Counted from the first letter of the stretch, positions 12,001 to 23,597 are shown. The stretch: DNA of 64,000 bases from Prostheceraeus crozeri (GCA_907163375.1 CAJQUW010014388.1:186001-250000); one strand, 5' to 3'. Numbers and translations: made by a program. Notes: generated by a model from the letters alone, not told the origin.

Positions 12001-12407
12001 GTGAATTAAATTTGCTGTGAAACACCTGGTATACTACTTACAAAAACATAACAAATAAACATAATTTGCTGTAAAACGCATATTATACTACTTATAAACA
12101 ATAACAAGCTTTCAGTATGTATATAATACAGATAATTTGCATTTGCCACTAAATATATGATGTATATAGGCTTAACTACCGTATTTCATGTAGTTGTTTG
12201 ACGCAATTTCCTTTAAAACTACAAATATGAGGTCATTTTTTTACTGATTTCCTCACAATTTTTTAAAATTGCGATTTCTCAAAAATTTGGCTTTAAAGGC
12301 TTTTTGTTTTCACGTTTCTCAGACCCTAAGGTTGTATTCTAACAGAAAATCACGGTTTCGCTCATGGTATATTTTTTTAATCTTAATCTTGATTTGGGGA
12401 CATCGTG
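9038..12407 (+). mobile_element. RAG1-like Chapaev DNA transposon, copy A
   Basis: Inverted repeats of about 345 bp (9038-9381 and 12063-12407) bound a 3370-bp element. The left end is CACAGTGTCCCCAAATC; the right end, reverse complemented, is CACGATGTCCCCAAATC. A perfect 4-bp duplication GATT flanks it (9034-9037, 12408-12411). CAC ends and 4-bp duplications are features of Chapaev; Transib uses 5 bp. The transposase (9827-11656) has the RAG1-type catalytic layout and a zinc-rich N-terminal region. It is broken by one internal stop and about two frameshifts, and is a different family from copy B at 32121-35855, since the TIRs are unrelated. Confidence 0.8.
9827..11656 (+). pseudogene. RAG1-like (Chapaev-type) transposase, broken
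   Basis: ATG at 9827 opens MAAACTIVDE; a frameshift near 9870 moves into the main frame, open from 9874. There CVICYRKS forms the first CxxC, CECRIC a second and KVCGNCYTKLYRGCSH a third, matching the zinc-rich N-terminal region of copy B and of RAG1. The core follows: IGIDGGGGF (first Asp), TSDLKLCN (second Asp), then at +19 PCCWCDTT, a CxxC spaced as in RAG1 (D708, C727, C730). PPELHLLTGPVN corresponds to the RAG1 PSIDALHCDIGN segment. TGA at 11173 replaces a Trp kept in copy B. A run of nine T at 11462-11470 marks a second frameshift, after which GPWSEQTSESVH supplies the catalytic Glu. Stop at 11656. In the family this enzyme cuts and joins transposon ends. Confidence 0.75.
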
Positions 12408-12411
12408 GATT

Positions 12412-13573
12412 ATTAACAAACACATTCACCTGATCTCCCAAAATGAGTACATGTACATTGCACATGTGTAATTGTACATGTAATGTATACATGCACATGT
12501 AAATGTAAAATGTGAAAATATGAAGTTTTGATGCGACATTTTAGATATGAAACACACAGAATAATGCAAAATACATATCACTATTCGAAAGATTTCATTC
12601 GAAATGTATCATAACTTTGTCTTAAGAGCGAATAAGTCATTAGAACGAGACATTTGTGAAGATAGAAAAATGTAATAATGCATGAAAAGGCATTATTTAC
12701 GTTCAATTCAAATTGCTATTTTTATAGTAGTAAAGTTAACGTAGAATATTATGCTTGTAACATCATATAAATATGCTTGAGTAAAAGTTTGCAGAAATGC
12801 TTTAGTTATAATGAACAATTTTTGAAGAGTCAAAAAATATACATGGATTCATAGAAAATGAAAGTTTGAAAATACAAATTTTAAATTAAAATTGCTAGTT
12901 TGAAGGTCTTCGAATCATGCAAACTAGGCACTACCATTCGAAAGAAGAGACTCGAAATATGTAGATTTATTTTTTCTGGATTAATAGTGGTAGCATTATT
13001 GTTAATATATTAGAATTCTTAACAACCTTGGTTCCGAAGGGATTATTTTCTTTAATCCATTAATTATGAGAACCAATATTTTGCTTTTGCAATGAATGCC
13101 ATCAGATTTCTAATAATGAAATAATTCCTGTGAAGTCTGATGCAGTTTGAAATTCTAGCAGTAATCAATTTGAAAAGTGACTGTTTGAAGACAAAATTGT
13201 CGAATCGTATCAAAGTTTATAACAGAGACAATGGTATGGAGCTCAGTTGTATATGGAAACCCCTCATCTCAAAATGTGACAATCAATTTCTTCTTTGACA
13301 TTGCATTCGATCCTCTTACTTCTTTGAACATTTTCAGTAGTCACTTGTTTATGCATTTGATTTTTAAAGTAGATTCACTATTCATTATTCATTCTTAGTG
13401 CTCCCGCACTTTGATGTATGCTCTCCTAATGTCTGATTCAATCTGTTCCATGTAATTTTATCATTCTTTACTAAGATGTGCTGCTGACGCTATCGAAAGC
13501 TCGATTCATACAACACCGTTTAACAGCAATTGGAGCATTTTTCGCAAAACTTACAGAGAAGAAAGTAAAGATG
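12412..13573. other. No gene seen
   Basis: Very AT-rich. A TACATGTA-rich patch at 12440-12500 is simple-sequence-like. No frame or transposon end was supported. Confidence 0.45.
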
Positions 13574-13612
13574 AAAAATAAAAAATAGAAAAATAGAAAA
13601 ATAGAAAAATAA
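13574..13612. repeat. AAAAATAG microsatellite
   Basis: Short tandem run of AAAAATAG. It sits just beyond the 3' end of the minus-strand LINE remnant at 13640-14045; RTE-type LINEs often end in short tandem tails, so it may be that tail. Confidence 0.6.
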
Positions 13613-13639
13613 CTTACTTTACTTTATGCGGCATATTCA

Positions 13640-14045
13640 TTGCTGAACTTCGGCCGACCCATTGAAGATGGCACGCCACAGTTTTCGCTCACGCATTGCG
13701 CCGTTCAATTCGTGCATGCTGAGTCCGGTCCATTTCATGATGTTGTTGACATACTGCGTCCTGGGCCTTCCTCTACGCCGGCTGCCCTTGCATGTTGCCT
13801 TGCAGGACAGTTCTCGTTAAAAGGCATCCTCCCTCCCTGCATTGATGACCGTAGAAGGAGAGTTTCCTTTCGGTCGAAGTAACATAAGGGTAGTGGCCAG
13901 TTGCTCGAAGATGCTGGCATTCGTTCGGTGCTCTCTGTAATTTATGCGCAACTTTCTCCTCTAGAACCACATTTCGGCAGCTTCGATGTGTTTCTCGTCT
14001 GCGCTGCAGTTTTCAGCGTCCATTTTTCCGCTCCATATGATAGAA
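13640..14045 (-). pseudogene. RTE-type LINE, 3' end of ORF2
   Basis: On the minus strand the translation, with frame jumps, resembles the C-terminus of RTE-type ORF2 proteins: AEMWF, then RRKLRINYREHRTNAS, then a GH and a GRRRRGRPR-like basic block. The intact RTE at 47818-50787 has the same order (AAEMWFWRRI, RVTNDEI, TRGRKRARWLDDL). The reverse transcriptase and endonuclease are gone, as in a 5'-truncated insertion. Several frameshifts and stops are present. Confidence 0.6.
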
Positions 14046-14166
14046 TTGAAAAATAAGAACTTAATAAGAATAAGCTTAACTATATAGACTGAATTGACTA
14101 AAAAATTAAAAGTTTCCTCATTGCCCATATGAACTTTCATGGACTGGAATCTTTACATATTTTCAG

Positions 14167-14469
14167 GTGATGGACTTAATTGTACTGACATTGACGAATG
14201 CAGCAATTTGAATCCGGAGAAAAACAAATGTGATCCTATCACTTCTACATGCCACAATCTAATGGGAACATACAGGTGTGACTGCAGAGAAGGATTCAAA
14301 AGTCAAGATTCCATGACATGCGTGGACATGAACGAGTGTGAGATGGATCGCTGTGACAATAAAACTACGAAGTGCACGAATTATCCGGGCTCCTTCTTAT
14401 GTGATTGTCTTAACGGTTTCACCATAGATCAGCAGAAATCTACAGCCATGAAAAGATATTGCATGGAAG
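14167..14469 (+). CDS. Exon with two calcium-binding EGF domains
   Basis: Bounded by acceptor CATATTTTCAG (to 14166) and donor GTAATT (14470). It is 303 bases, phase 1 at both ends, the standard phase for EGF exons. The first domain runs from DGLNCTDIDEC through CHNLMGTYRCDCREGF, the second from VDMNECEMDRC through CTNYPGSFLCDCLNGF. D-x-D/N-E-C and the N/Y positions fit calcium-binding EGF modules. Such modules form rods in secreted or membrane proteins such as fibrillins and EGF-type receptors. The rest of the gene is not recognised; a candidate terminal exon lies at 19172. A close paralogue is at 62137-62448 on the other strand. The gene is likely extracellular. Confidence 0.85.
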
Positions 14470-15652
14470 GTAATTTTTCGATTGCTTGATATTTCAATTA
14501 AGATAAATGAAGTAGAAATTTAGATTCAGCATCAAAGTAATAATGTTTTTCCAAGAGATAAATCTCTTTCAACGCCGCTTTCGCCGTTTGTCGAATTGAG
14601 GAATAAGTTCCATTGTATTCGCTCCTACCTTCATCATACATCATCTGAACTTTAAATCGTTGACTAACTAACGGATGAAATGCTTGCTGCCAAATGCTTT
14701 ATTTCCTTTTTCTGTCTGTGTTTTTACTGTCTAGTAGCAAAGCTGCCAATCCTATATAGTTCCTACCAGCTGCTTGATTTTCCTCTAATCGGATAAATAT
14801 GATATAAGTTGCATGTTACTTTTTACTGCGTTATAAGTAGTTGGATGTTAACATTTAAAGATCGGACTCACAATATTGAATTTGATTATGTTACCCGTAA
14901 GACAAAAAATTTTTATATGTAAGCAGTAAGTTTTCAGAAACAAACAATACAACATGTATTAAGGATTTTTCAAATTAAGATTAAAAGCATGGATGCATAA
15001 AGGAGCATGGTTACAGAGAAATTAACCTACCATCTCAATGATCTCATAATCTCGGTCAGATCAGCACTTTACTAAATATAATGCTTATTAGGACATCTAT
15101 TAGTGATTATTATTATTACTCAAAAACAAACTCAATGTGTGAAACTCTAGTAAAATTTAAGACGAAGGGTACCAGATTATTCAGGCGGCCGCAACCAGAT
15201 GTACGCGGCCAGGTAATCATGAAAACCAAACCATCTTCTTTTGGGAGGAAAAGTTGGTTTCTTTTTGACGAGTGGGTTTGGCAGCGAAATTTATTTCATT
15301 TGATAGCTATCGGTTTGGAGTGTGTGGCTGTTGTTTAGTACTCTGTAGCTTTCGTCTACTCTCGTGTACTAGCTAGTGTACTCTCGTTCTTTAATAATCT
15401 GCGTTCCTTCTTCCTCTACTATCAAAACAATACAATAAGATATTTGCAACGATTTGATGGGGACTTCTCAACGTCTGGGCACTAAAAAATAAAATGTACA
15501 ATAGCAAGCGTTCATTTTCATTTGATAAATGGTTGGTACGCGGCGTCGAGCCAGGCTCTTTTTCGCAACGCAAGTTGTGAGATTACGTAGGCATGTATAT
15601 GTGTAGATAGCGATGGAAAGCTATTTTCAAATATTTATTTATTCTATGTGAT
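14470..15652. other. Probable intron, no gene seen
   Basis: Follows the donor of the EGF exon. The longest frame here (15081-15338) has no recognisable domain, coding bias or splice sites, and I do not annotate it. Confidence 0.45.
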
Positions 15653-15850
15653 CATAGATTGCAGAGTGCCAGTTTGCCTGGGCATAAAATAGAAAGGCTT
15701 GAACAATTGAACAGTCAAAACAACTTGAACAGAAAGAGCAGTGTTGTGCAGTCCTTCAGTCTGTTCAGTCATTCTAGATATTTTAAGCTAGTTTGGGCCA
15801 TTCGTACAAACGATCCGTTGTAGGCAGCGTCTACCTGCACTATTCATGTG
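15653..15850. repeat. Dispersed repeat, second copy of the 5755-5877/6786-6870 family
   Basis: Starts AGATTGCAGAGTGCCAGT like the MITE at 5446, then shares TGTGCAGTCCTT and CATTCTA.ATATTTTAA with 5838-5877 and CTAGTTTGG..CATTC with 6786-6805. It lacks the 904-bp insert of the first locus and so shows the empty TTAA target. Confidence 0.6.
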
Positions 15851-16262
15851 ATTATGATTATGCCGCTTGGCTCTCATTCGTCAAATAGCCTACTTTCAAT
15901 ATAATACATGAAGGTTGTGTCTTGAGTGCCAAAGAATCTGCTCACATAGTGGTTGAAACAAATGATCAAAATACATTTTTTATGGCTTTCATGGCGGTGA
16001 AAGGGTTACAAGCCAAGCGGGTAAGATGCTAAAAATGTGACGAGAAAATGGCGAGTAAGCTATTAATGGGCACCATTTTTAGCCAAAGAGATGCTAAAAT
16101 GAGATACAAAAGAGATGGAAACCAAGCTTCACGATTGAAGGAAGTATTCATATTTTTATTAGTCGATTGCTCCAGCACTGAATTGGAGGCATTGTCGTCT
16201 GAATAAGCAAAGGTGGCTTTTAGCAGCCTCCTCCTGATTAATACTTTCAGTTAATTGAAGTA

Positions 16263-16460
16263 GCTCCTTGGCACAGTGGTTGAGTGCTTGGCCTAGCGAT
16301 CTTTCGGTCCAGAGGTCGAACCCCGAAAGTGTCACTAGAAGATCACAACATTCTCCATAATAAGATCTTTATACGAAGCCATATGTCGGCACCGTACAAG
16401 CTCCCCCCTCCGGCGTGGTGATCTGTGACGCAAAGCCATCATTATTTTTCATTTTCATTT
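16263..16460 (+). mobile_element. tRNA-derived SINE
   Basis: The 5' part has a pol III A box (TGGCACAGTGG) followed about 35 bases later by a B-box-like AGGTCGAACCCC that lacks one base of the consensus. An unrelated body and a T-rich tail follow. A second copy, 59577-59774 on -, shares TGGCACAATGG, GTGCTTGGCCTAG.GATCTT and the CGAAAGTGTCA block. No tRNA acceptor stem, so it is not a working tRNA gene. Confidence 0.75.
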
Positions 16461-17022
16461 AATTAAATAATTGAAGTAATTAAGAGATTACTTGGATCGA
16501 TCTATTTCTATTCGGAAATTGCTGAATTGCTATTCCTACCACTTCATGATATGGTCATTGTTTAGTTCACATCGATCTATAATTTATATTTATATATTCA
16601 AAATAGGAATAACCTGAGAACACTAATAAATAGATATAGAGATAAATAGGATTAGATTGATTCAATGAGCAGGCCGTGAGTTTCCGTAGTAGATGGAATT
16701 TTCCTGTTAGTTCATCGAACTTTGATAATGAAGCGAATATTTAACTTTCCCTATAAAAACGTAAATTGTAATCGATTGAGAGTCTGAAACATGCAGCACT
16801 CCATCATCCTGATTTTTGCTTGAAAATAAAACTTTTTTCGTTTCTAAAACATCATAATCTTATTTACCCTTGCGGAGTTTGCATTGTTGTGGAAGATGTT
16901 TGAATTTTTTTCGAAGGGAATATCATTGTAGGACTTACCCAGCGTCTTCTGTGATGAGGTTGATAATTCAATTGCGTTTGAAAACAATCCCTTCATCACA
17001 ATCACAAGCACCTTCCAGTGAC
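16461..17022. other. No gene seen
   Basis: AT-rich with no supportable feature. Confidence 0.4.
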
Positions 17023-17120
17023 ACCAATTGACACTTCTCTTACACCAATACCAATTGAAAATTCCTTTACTGCACTATCAATTGGCACTTCCCTTGCAGC
17101 GCTACCAATTAACAATCCCC
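17023..17120. repeat. 27-bp minisatellite, about 3.6 units
   Basis: Units begin at 17023, 17050, 17077 and 17104 with A(C/T)CAATTG followed by .(A/C)A.TTC(T/C)(T/C)TT, and are diverged from one another. Confidence 0.7.
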
Positions 17121-17594
17121 AACAGAAATAGCTGTAACTATGGCATGGACTGACATCAAGCCTCAGTTAAGCATGCTTCGTAAAAGACGAGTATAAGTGA
17201 TGCATAAGAATGTTTTTCTCAGGTTGAGGGACTAAATAATTGTTACCGACCAGGATAAATGATAGAAGTGAACATAACTAAGACGCACTAAAATAGCAAT
17301 AAAAATGAAGCAAGTTTTGGAAATGTAAAATCAATTAATAAACAAAACTCAAGTAATGAAGAATTTCAATATGAAATAAAACAGCACAACTAAATATTTC
17401 AACAATAACAAAGCTTAGCAAATTAATTCTGAATTCGCAATTGCATTCTCTATGTTCATTATCGTCGATTGAAGCATTTCAAGGATGAAATATGTCAGAC
17501 ATGGACAATGCTGACCTAATGCGAATTTTAATTTCTAAGTTTGAAGAGGCTGATGCACCTGTGGACTTGAAAAGCAGACATTTGTCCTCTCTTG
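17121..17594. other. No gene seen
   Basis: No recognisable feature before the Penelope-like repeat. Confidence 0.35.
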
Positions 17595-17734
17595 CATGCA
17601 TAAATGTATTTGTTGAAAAGCATGAAAAACAGAAGTTCTCTCCCAAATTACGACTTTATATTGAATAATGAAATAAAACACTTCGAAAGAAAACTAAAAA
17701 TTATACAACTGATACACGTGTAAGTAATGCTGCT

Positions 17735-18079
17735 ATGCTGAATCTAGATTTTGTCATTGACAACTGCACTAGAAAAATCAATAAGATAATCAAGAAATAT
17801 GACGTTCCTGTATGTCTGACGAGTAGACAAGGTAGGCCTTTATCACAGTGTCTAAACAAGCAAAACCCGAGCAGCAAACATAACAATTGTGATATTTTTG
17901 ATAAAGTACCTCACAATTTCGATTGCAGCAATCGCTACTTAGTATATTGTTTCACCTGCCCTATTTGTAACCAGAAATATAAAGGTCAAGTTAACCGTCC
18001 ATTTCATCTAAGATTCAAGGAACACAAATTCAGTATCCAGAAGCAAGGCAATAAAAGCAGAACATTCCAAAACTCATAA
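17735..18079 (+). pseudogene. GIY-YIG endonuclease remnant of Penelope-like element
   Basis: Residues 1-40 match the conserved connector before the endonuclease (LDFVIDNCTRKINKIIKKY). A cysteine pair follows, then YLVYCFTCPICNQKYKGQ, RPFHLRFKEH, the GIY-YIG core and its Arg/His block. The order agrees with the better-kept copy at 23693-24400. A fragment, not expected to work. Confidence 0.7.
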
Positions 18080-18258
18080 TTATTCTCTATCTATTGATGA
18101 TTTTAGCCTCGACATACTTTATCGTTGCAATGATCCGATATCCACGAGATTGTCAGAAAGTAAATTTATCAATCAATGCAAACCTGAACTAGACAGTCAA
18201 CATGAGCGCTGTTGAATGTTACATAAAGCCGATTTTAGTGCAAAGACGGTTATTTCCC

Positions 18259-18288
18259 GTGAACAAGTCGTCAGGACGACGAAGCGTC
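18259..18288 (+). ncRNA. Hammerhead-like motif, Penelope pLTR
   Basis: GTGAACA, then stem GTCGT/ACGAC with loop CAGG, then GAAG, then CGTC: the hammerhead order with a changed core. It lies downstream of the endonuclease on the same strand, as in the copy at 23598-23626. Confidence 0.35.
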
Positions 18289-18375
18289 GGGTTTCGGAGT
18301 GTTTTATTTCAATATTCAATATAAAGTCGTAATTTGGGAGAGAACTTCTGTTTTTCATACTTTTCAACAAATAGC

Positions 18376-19171
18376 CAACCTCCCGTGTGAGACAATATTG
18401 TAATATTGGATTTTTGAATTTGTTTCCTTTGACGGAATATTCAACAAGCCAATAATACTTCGGTCCCAGGGCTTACTGAATCCTTTGATCGCGACTTCAA
18501 ATTAAGATTTACGAGACCCAGAATGAGCGTTAATCAGAAAATACAAGTTTTGCAGAAATGAAATAATATATTCAAAGGCTCAAACCACTGGAGTAATAAT
18601 CACTAAAATCACAAACAAAAGATCCTTATGACACACAGAAGATAGCGCCATGTAAGTCAATTCAACAAAGAGAACAAGCACGTACCGAAGATAACTTTTG
18701 TGGAACGGCTCAAAGGCTCTCTAAGACTTGCGCGTGTCAGACTCAATAGAGGATACGTGTCTGTGTGTGTCCATAAACAGAGATTTGTCTCTCACTTTAT
18801 AGTCACCGGTCGTGAGAACACTAGCATGTTTGGCGACTGGGTTGGTTGATAGTAGATCTCCCGATCGCCATAGCTTGCGTAATCCTTCAGCTCGCTTGCG
18901 TTCTCTGGTCACTGCAGCTGCTTTTGAGTCTTTCTCCTCACGACCATTTGATTGATAGCGATTGTCCAACATCATATTTTGCGACTCACGTGGGCGTCAT
19001 CATGCACAGTTATTGCCGCTGCTTATCTATTACCTATTGTTAAATTTAATGTCTTGCTTAACTATTTTTGAAAATACTAATTACCTTACACGTACTTATG
19101 TTAGAATACTGTGCATAAATGTAGACTGCCAAACTCTACAGACTTCCCATCGTTTTCTTATCCCGTTTCAG
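18376..19171. other. No gene seen; possible intron
   Basis: Contains overlapping small frames without domains. A pyrimidine-rich tract leading to TTTCAG ends at 19171. Confidence 0.35.
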
Positions 19172-19272
19172 ATGTGAAAATGCCATCTCAGGAGTCAGGA
19201 GCAAATGGTTATTCATTTTTCCACTCATCTTCAGATTCATCATCGAGCATGGATGACTTAAATTTCTATTAA
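19172..19272 (+). CDS. Candidate terminal exon with Ser-rich tail and poly(A) signals
   Basis: A strong acceptor (CTTATCCCGTTTCAG) precedes a phase-1 exon reading VKMPSQESGANGYSFF, then a run rich in Ser (HSSSDSSSSMDD), then LNFY and TAA. Two AATAAA signals follow at 19332 and 19344. The start phase matches the phase-1 end of the EGF exon 4.7 kb upstream on the same strand, so it could be the cytoplasmic tail of that gene, but no membrane-spanning exon was found between them. The link is inference. Alternatively it is a chance splice-like site. Confidence 0.35.
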
Positions 19273-19331
19273 CTTTTCATTCTAAAATGAACGACTAAGT
19301 TTGAATCATCATGCATTATAAAGTGGATCTA

Positions 19332-19349
19332 AATAAAGCATCAAATAAA
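19332..19349 (+). promoter_or_regulatory. Two poly(A) signals
   Basis: AATAAA at 19332-19337 and 19344-19349, 60-75 bases after the stop of the candidate terminal exon. Confidence 0.45.
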
Positions 19350-19365
19350 ATGTACAAGACTTGTT

Positions 19366-20149
19366 TTTCTGCTACTATAGTTGTACCATTAAAAAGAACA
19401 CTTGATGCCTAATCTTAACTGCTGTTCCTGACGTGCTCTCTGGCACGACTGTAACCAATGAATGGGCCTAAGTACCATCATCACTTCAGAAGCTGACAAT
19501 AATAAGAACGATCAAATGATAGCATGAAAGTAATGACACTGCTCAAAAGGAATTATTCTTCTAGTGCTTCTAGTGAAGAAATAGGAGTCAAAATTATACG
19601 GAAGATAATGTCACAAAACAGGATGTGGACTTTGATACAATAATGCTGATATTCAATGAAGCAACTAACAGCGAAATAGAAAACCACTCATGAGGCCACA
19701 GAAGAATATGAAGAGGCACTTTAATTTTGCGTCAGTGAAGAAAGTCTGGGCAAAATCATTTGATGTTTAAGTCGTTCGACATAATACAAATCCAGTGAAA
19801 GAAAGAATTTTGACGTCTCAATTTTGAACAAAATTGTATCTGATATTTCCCTGATCTCGGTGATAATGCCGGTACACGAGAGTGCAGAGGATGGCCTGTG
19901 AGATTACACTAAAGGAAGAAACTCACACCAAGTTCTTCATGCATTTCATAATAAGCTTGGAATTGCAGAGAAAGTGAATTCCAAGTCACATATAAATGTA
20001 TTTGACCAACAAGATCCAGGCTTTGATCTAATCTACGAATTTTGTCACTTGGAACTTTGCTTCTGCATGCGACCCGAGGTTTAAATTCGCTACGTTCTGT
20101 ATACCAAATCGAAAAGTATAGTTATTGATGTCATTATTGAAGTATACAT
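19366..20149. other. No gene seen
   Basis: No domain or transposon end recognised. Confidence 0.35.
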
Positions 20150-21185
20150 GTGCTCAGGGCAGATGATTGCCTATAGTTGAGTTACTTCGCATTTGTACTT
20201 TTATTCTTTGATGTAATCTTCTCTGATCAGGCTTACCCGACATTCAAAGTAATGCACTACACTTGATCGATCGCATCAGTTTGCTAGTTATAACTTTCAT
20301 ACTAAAACACACCGGCTCCCAAACTATAAAATTGGATTGCAGTAACTTTTAAAATTAATGAAATTCATCAATGTCGTCAATTTTATCAAATATAAATAAT
20401 ATGTCATCGACGTGCCGTCTGAAAAGCTAGGAGAAAATGCTCTACTCATCCAACTTTGTTAATATAAAAGAAATAAAATTGTCAATATAGATGTTGCCGA
20501 TAGAAGTCAGTTAAAATCCATTATCCACAAAGAGGCTTCGAATACGGCTTTGTCATATTGGGGCATATTAGCTGTTTTTGATAAAAATGGCTTTCCAATC
20601 AGACTGATTTGTGATTCAAAAAATATATTTAATTTAAATAAATGATCCTAAAAGTACATGTTGACAATTTGTTTAAATAACATTTCTCCCCTGGATGTTG
20701 AAATTAGCAAACGCATTGGGCTCGACCAACAAGAATTTTCGAAAAATATATGCATGTTTATCAATGAATTGTAATGCTACATGCCATAGTCAATGGAAAC
20801 GCATCCTTATAAAAGAAATGTTGCATTTAGCACAGAGGACAATGCATTTTCAAGTCGGATGTAAAAATTCACAAATACTTTACTCAGATATTCGTATCTG
20901 ACTGGCTATAGCATTTCTGTAATAAAACATCCATCAAATTCCAGCTTTAACTCATTAAATAATTATAAAATAGTATTCAGCACATGAAAAACATGACAGT
21001 ACTTTAGTCTGAATGTAAAAACTAGTAAGCTGACATGATCGATCTTGAGGAGTGCCTTATTTTGAATGTCGGGTTGATCCTGATGGAATAACCAATACTT
21101 GGGACAAACAAAGTGCATAGATTACATCAAAGAGTAAAAAAGTACGAGGTATCTCAGCCATAGGCTGTCAACTGCACTGAACATA
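20150..21185 (-). mobile_element. Penelope-like fossil with reverse-transcriptase remnant and inverted ends
   Basis: About 150 bp at 20150-20310 recur inverted at 21000-21185 (shared CTCTTTGATGTAATC, CCCGACATTCAAA, GATCGATC words). Inside, on -, about 20300-20560 translates to a Penelope-type reverse transcriptase piece: GNIYIDNF, then FRRHVDDILFIFDKIDDIDE, the palm motif with its Asp pair. It is old and broken in several places. The endonuclease was not found here. Confidence 0.55.
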
Positions 21186-22799
21186 TGTCATACAAACTGC
21201 AATAATGACATTAATAATTGTTTTTCGGTTACGTATAGGCCTTCATGTACAAGACGCAGTGATTTGGAATTCGTATCGAGAAGCATTGTTAATAAATTAC
21301 AAGGCTTTAGGTCTTGCTGGTCAATTACTTATATCAAAAGTACTTAAATATTTGTATTTTTATAATCGTTCTTGTTTTCTTGGTATTGTTGATCATTCCT
21401 GTCACTGGCATCTTTTGAACTTTTGATCAAATCCTGTTGCCCTTTGAGTCCAATTCACGTGTGGTGATAAATTGGATAAATGGTTCCTTGGGACTGTGAT
21501 CTACCTTCGAAAGAATTGTACAGACACCGTCTAGAATCTGTTTGACTTCTCCGTAAATATCATGACAAACAAATAAAAAAACTTCACATTTTCGGAAAGC
21601 CATGGTCCTCCAAGCATTTAAGACACAATGAAATACAATGAAGAAATTGATGAAAACATTTACAACGTCAACTAAATTGTGACAAATTGTTCCAATTTGA
21701 ATTAAGCGTTTACTCGCTTAATTAAAATTTGAATTAAGCCTTTACTCGCTAGGATATCTCCATTGTATTTCCTTTTTGCATGAAAGGAATGACAACCACA
21801 GAGTTATCAACTGGAAAGATGAATTTATTATCTATATATAATCATCTTCTTGTGAATGCCCCTCAATCGCTCTCTATGACTTTTGTCATCAAATGATGCG
21901 ATGTCAATCGTGAAAGTTTGCGATATGCTGTGCTTGAAGGTTGGACCTTGGGTAAGCGATAAAAACTATTACTGCTGCATATGCACAAATCAAGTAACAA
22001 AACTGAGCATCTTGATTTGAATCTCAGGAGAACTACATGATAAGAGCATGAAGTTCTGATTTTTCATCAAAAGTCCACTCATTTCACAGAATATTTCAAA
22101 AATGAAGTGATTATTAACTATTTCATCTTGGGCTTGACAATACCGCGCATTGGAAGTTCGTTCACATTGTATCCTATTTTCTATTAGCTTACATGGATTT
22201 TGTTGCATTTGTGCATGTTGAATTTTTATATATTTCATGCACTTCGTATCTTCGCAACCCTAAACTGTCTGCGACAGCCAACAGTTATCCAAAAATACTA
22301 CGTCTGTTCATATTTCTGAATGATAAAATGAAGACAATAACTCTCGTGAGCAATGTGTAATTCAATTATAATTAAATCAAATATCTTCAATTAGTCAGTA
22401 CATCAGGACAGGTTAAATTAACGGAAAGCTTGTAATGTCATACATATTAGCTTAAATCAAGAAATGTTGGATTCCATGAAAGTATTATAGACCGATTAAG
22501 GAACTGGCGATAACAAATTCAAGTGAAGAAATAGCATGTTCCATGTGTACTCTTAGGCATAGTGTGTATAGTTTCATTGCTTTCGGTGTAGTAGAGTGTC
22601 ATTGTAGTTCCATTGTTTACCTCCATTATCCACTTTCCACTTATCCACCATGTGTAGTGTCAGATATAGCGCAGCATTACAGTACGCGACAGCAAGTTGT
22701 CATACACCATAAAAACACAGGCTATTTGTTCATTTAAAATGCATTGTATTGAAATGAGCACAGATTTATAGTAAAAAAGCAGTTGCTTACCAAACATTT
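21186..22799. other. No gene seen
   Basis: AT-rich. The direct repeat TTTACTCGCT occurs twice near 21710 and 21745. The open frames at 21205-21426 and 21990-22238 show no domain. Confidence 0.4.
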
Positions 22800-23330
22800 G
22801 CATCATTAACTGTTTGAATCACCTAGTACTTCGTCCATCCTCCTTGGCATTGATTCCACCAATTTTGCACACATTACCTTTATTTCTTGGTCATGATGCC
22901 ACATCCTCAAGAAATTTGAGACCAGTTCTTGCATTGATTTGCAGTGAGCTTTATTCGTAGGTATTTTTGCAATGGCCTACTAATTTTCGATGTGGTTAAG
23001 GTCTGGTGATTGGCTTGGCCACGTCAAAATATTGATTCCCTTTAGTCGAAAATGTTACATGCATATCCGGCTAACATGACATGAGGTATTGTCCTGTTGA
23101 AAATAGCAATCACCATTGTGATAAGTTGAATTAATTTCAGGAATAACACAATGCTTAATTATTCGGTTGATATATTCTTCTAATTTGAGAGTTTTGTCTA
23201 GACCTGGTCCATAAAACTCTGTGCAAAACAATAATTTAGTCCTTGTAGGGTACAAGAAATCGATTGGATTATAAGACACCTTGATAACCACTTACTGCAT
23301 ATCTTTTTGTTGTTCACCACAGTTTTACAG
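22800..23330 (-). pseudogene. Decayed Tc1/mariner transposase, C-terminal part
   Basis: On the minus strand an 78-codon frame (23291-23055) ends CYFQQDNTSCHVSR, the second-Asp box of Tc1-like enzymes. Lower down, in shifted frames, WPSQSPDLN.IEN gives the Glu box and LVESMPRRMDEVLG the usual C-terminus. It is broken by frameshifts and stops. The N-terminal DNA-binding part and TIRs were not found. Confidence 0.65.
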
Positions 23331-23597
23331 ACATCCCAAATAGAATTAGAAGAGGAAATGAATTTACCCCATTGCTTTTTTTGCCAGATAAATTTCTTTT
23401 TTCACCTATTCTTTATAGTGCACATACAAGACCCAGTCCTGCATCCTTTGCTGATAGTCGTTCGAAGCTGTTAGTTGAGCTCATAGATGAGCGTCTGTCG
23501 GTACGGGAGGTTCTTCACAGTCATGTTTGAAAAAGAAAAACGGTCTCTCATTTTGTTTCGACACGTAGTGTTTATTTGATAAAGAGAATAAAATCCC

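Larger units (their letters stand above)
17595..18375 (+). mobile_element. Penelope-like retroelement fossil, short copy
   Basis: About 85 bp at 17600-17690 return inverted at 18290-18375 (AACAGAAGTTCTCTCCCAAA and neighbours). Between them is a GIY-YIG endonuclease remnant on + and, at the 3' side, a hammerhead-like motif. Inverted end repeats on a 5'-deleted copy are typical of this class. It is broken and lacks the reverse transcriptase. Confidence 0.7.

Noticed and set aside
15081-15338. 85-codon open frame as a gene
   Set aside because: No domain, no splice signals and unremarkable composition; lies in a probable intron.
16263-16340. Working tRNA gene
   Set aside because: A and B boxes are present but the B box lacks a base, there is no acceptor stem, and a second copy shows it is a SINE.
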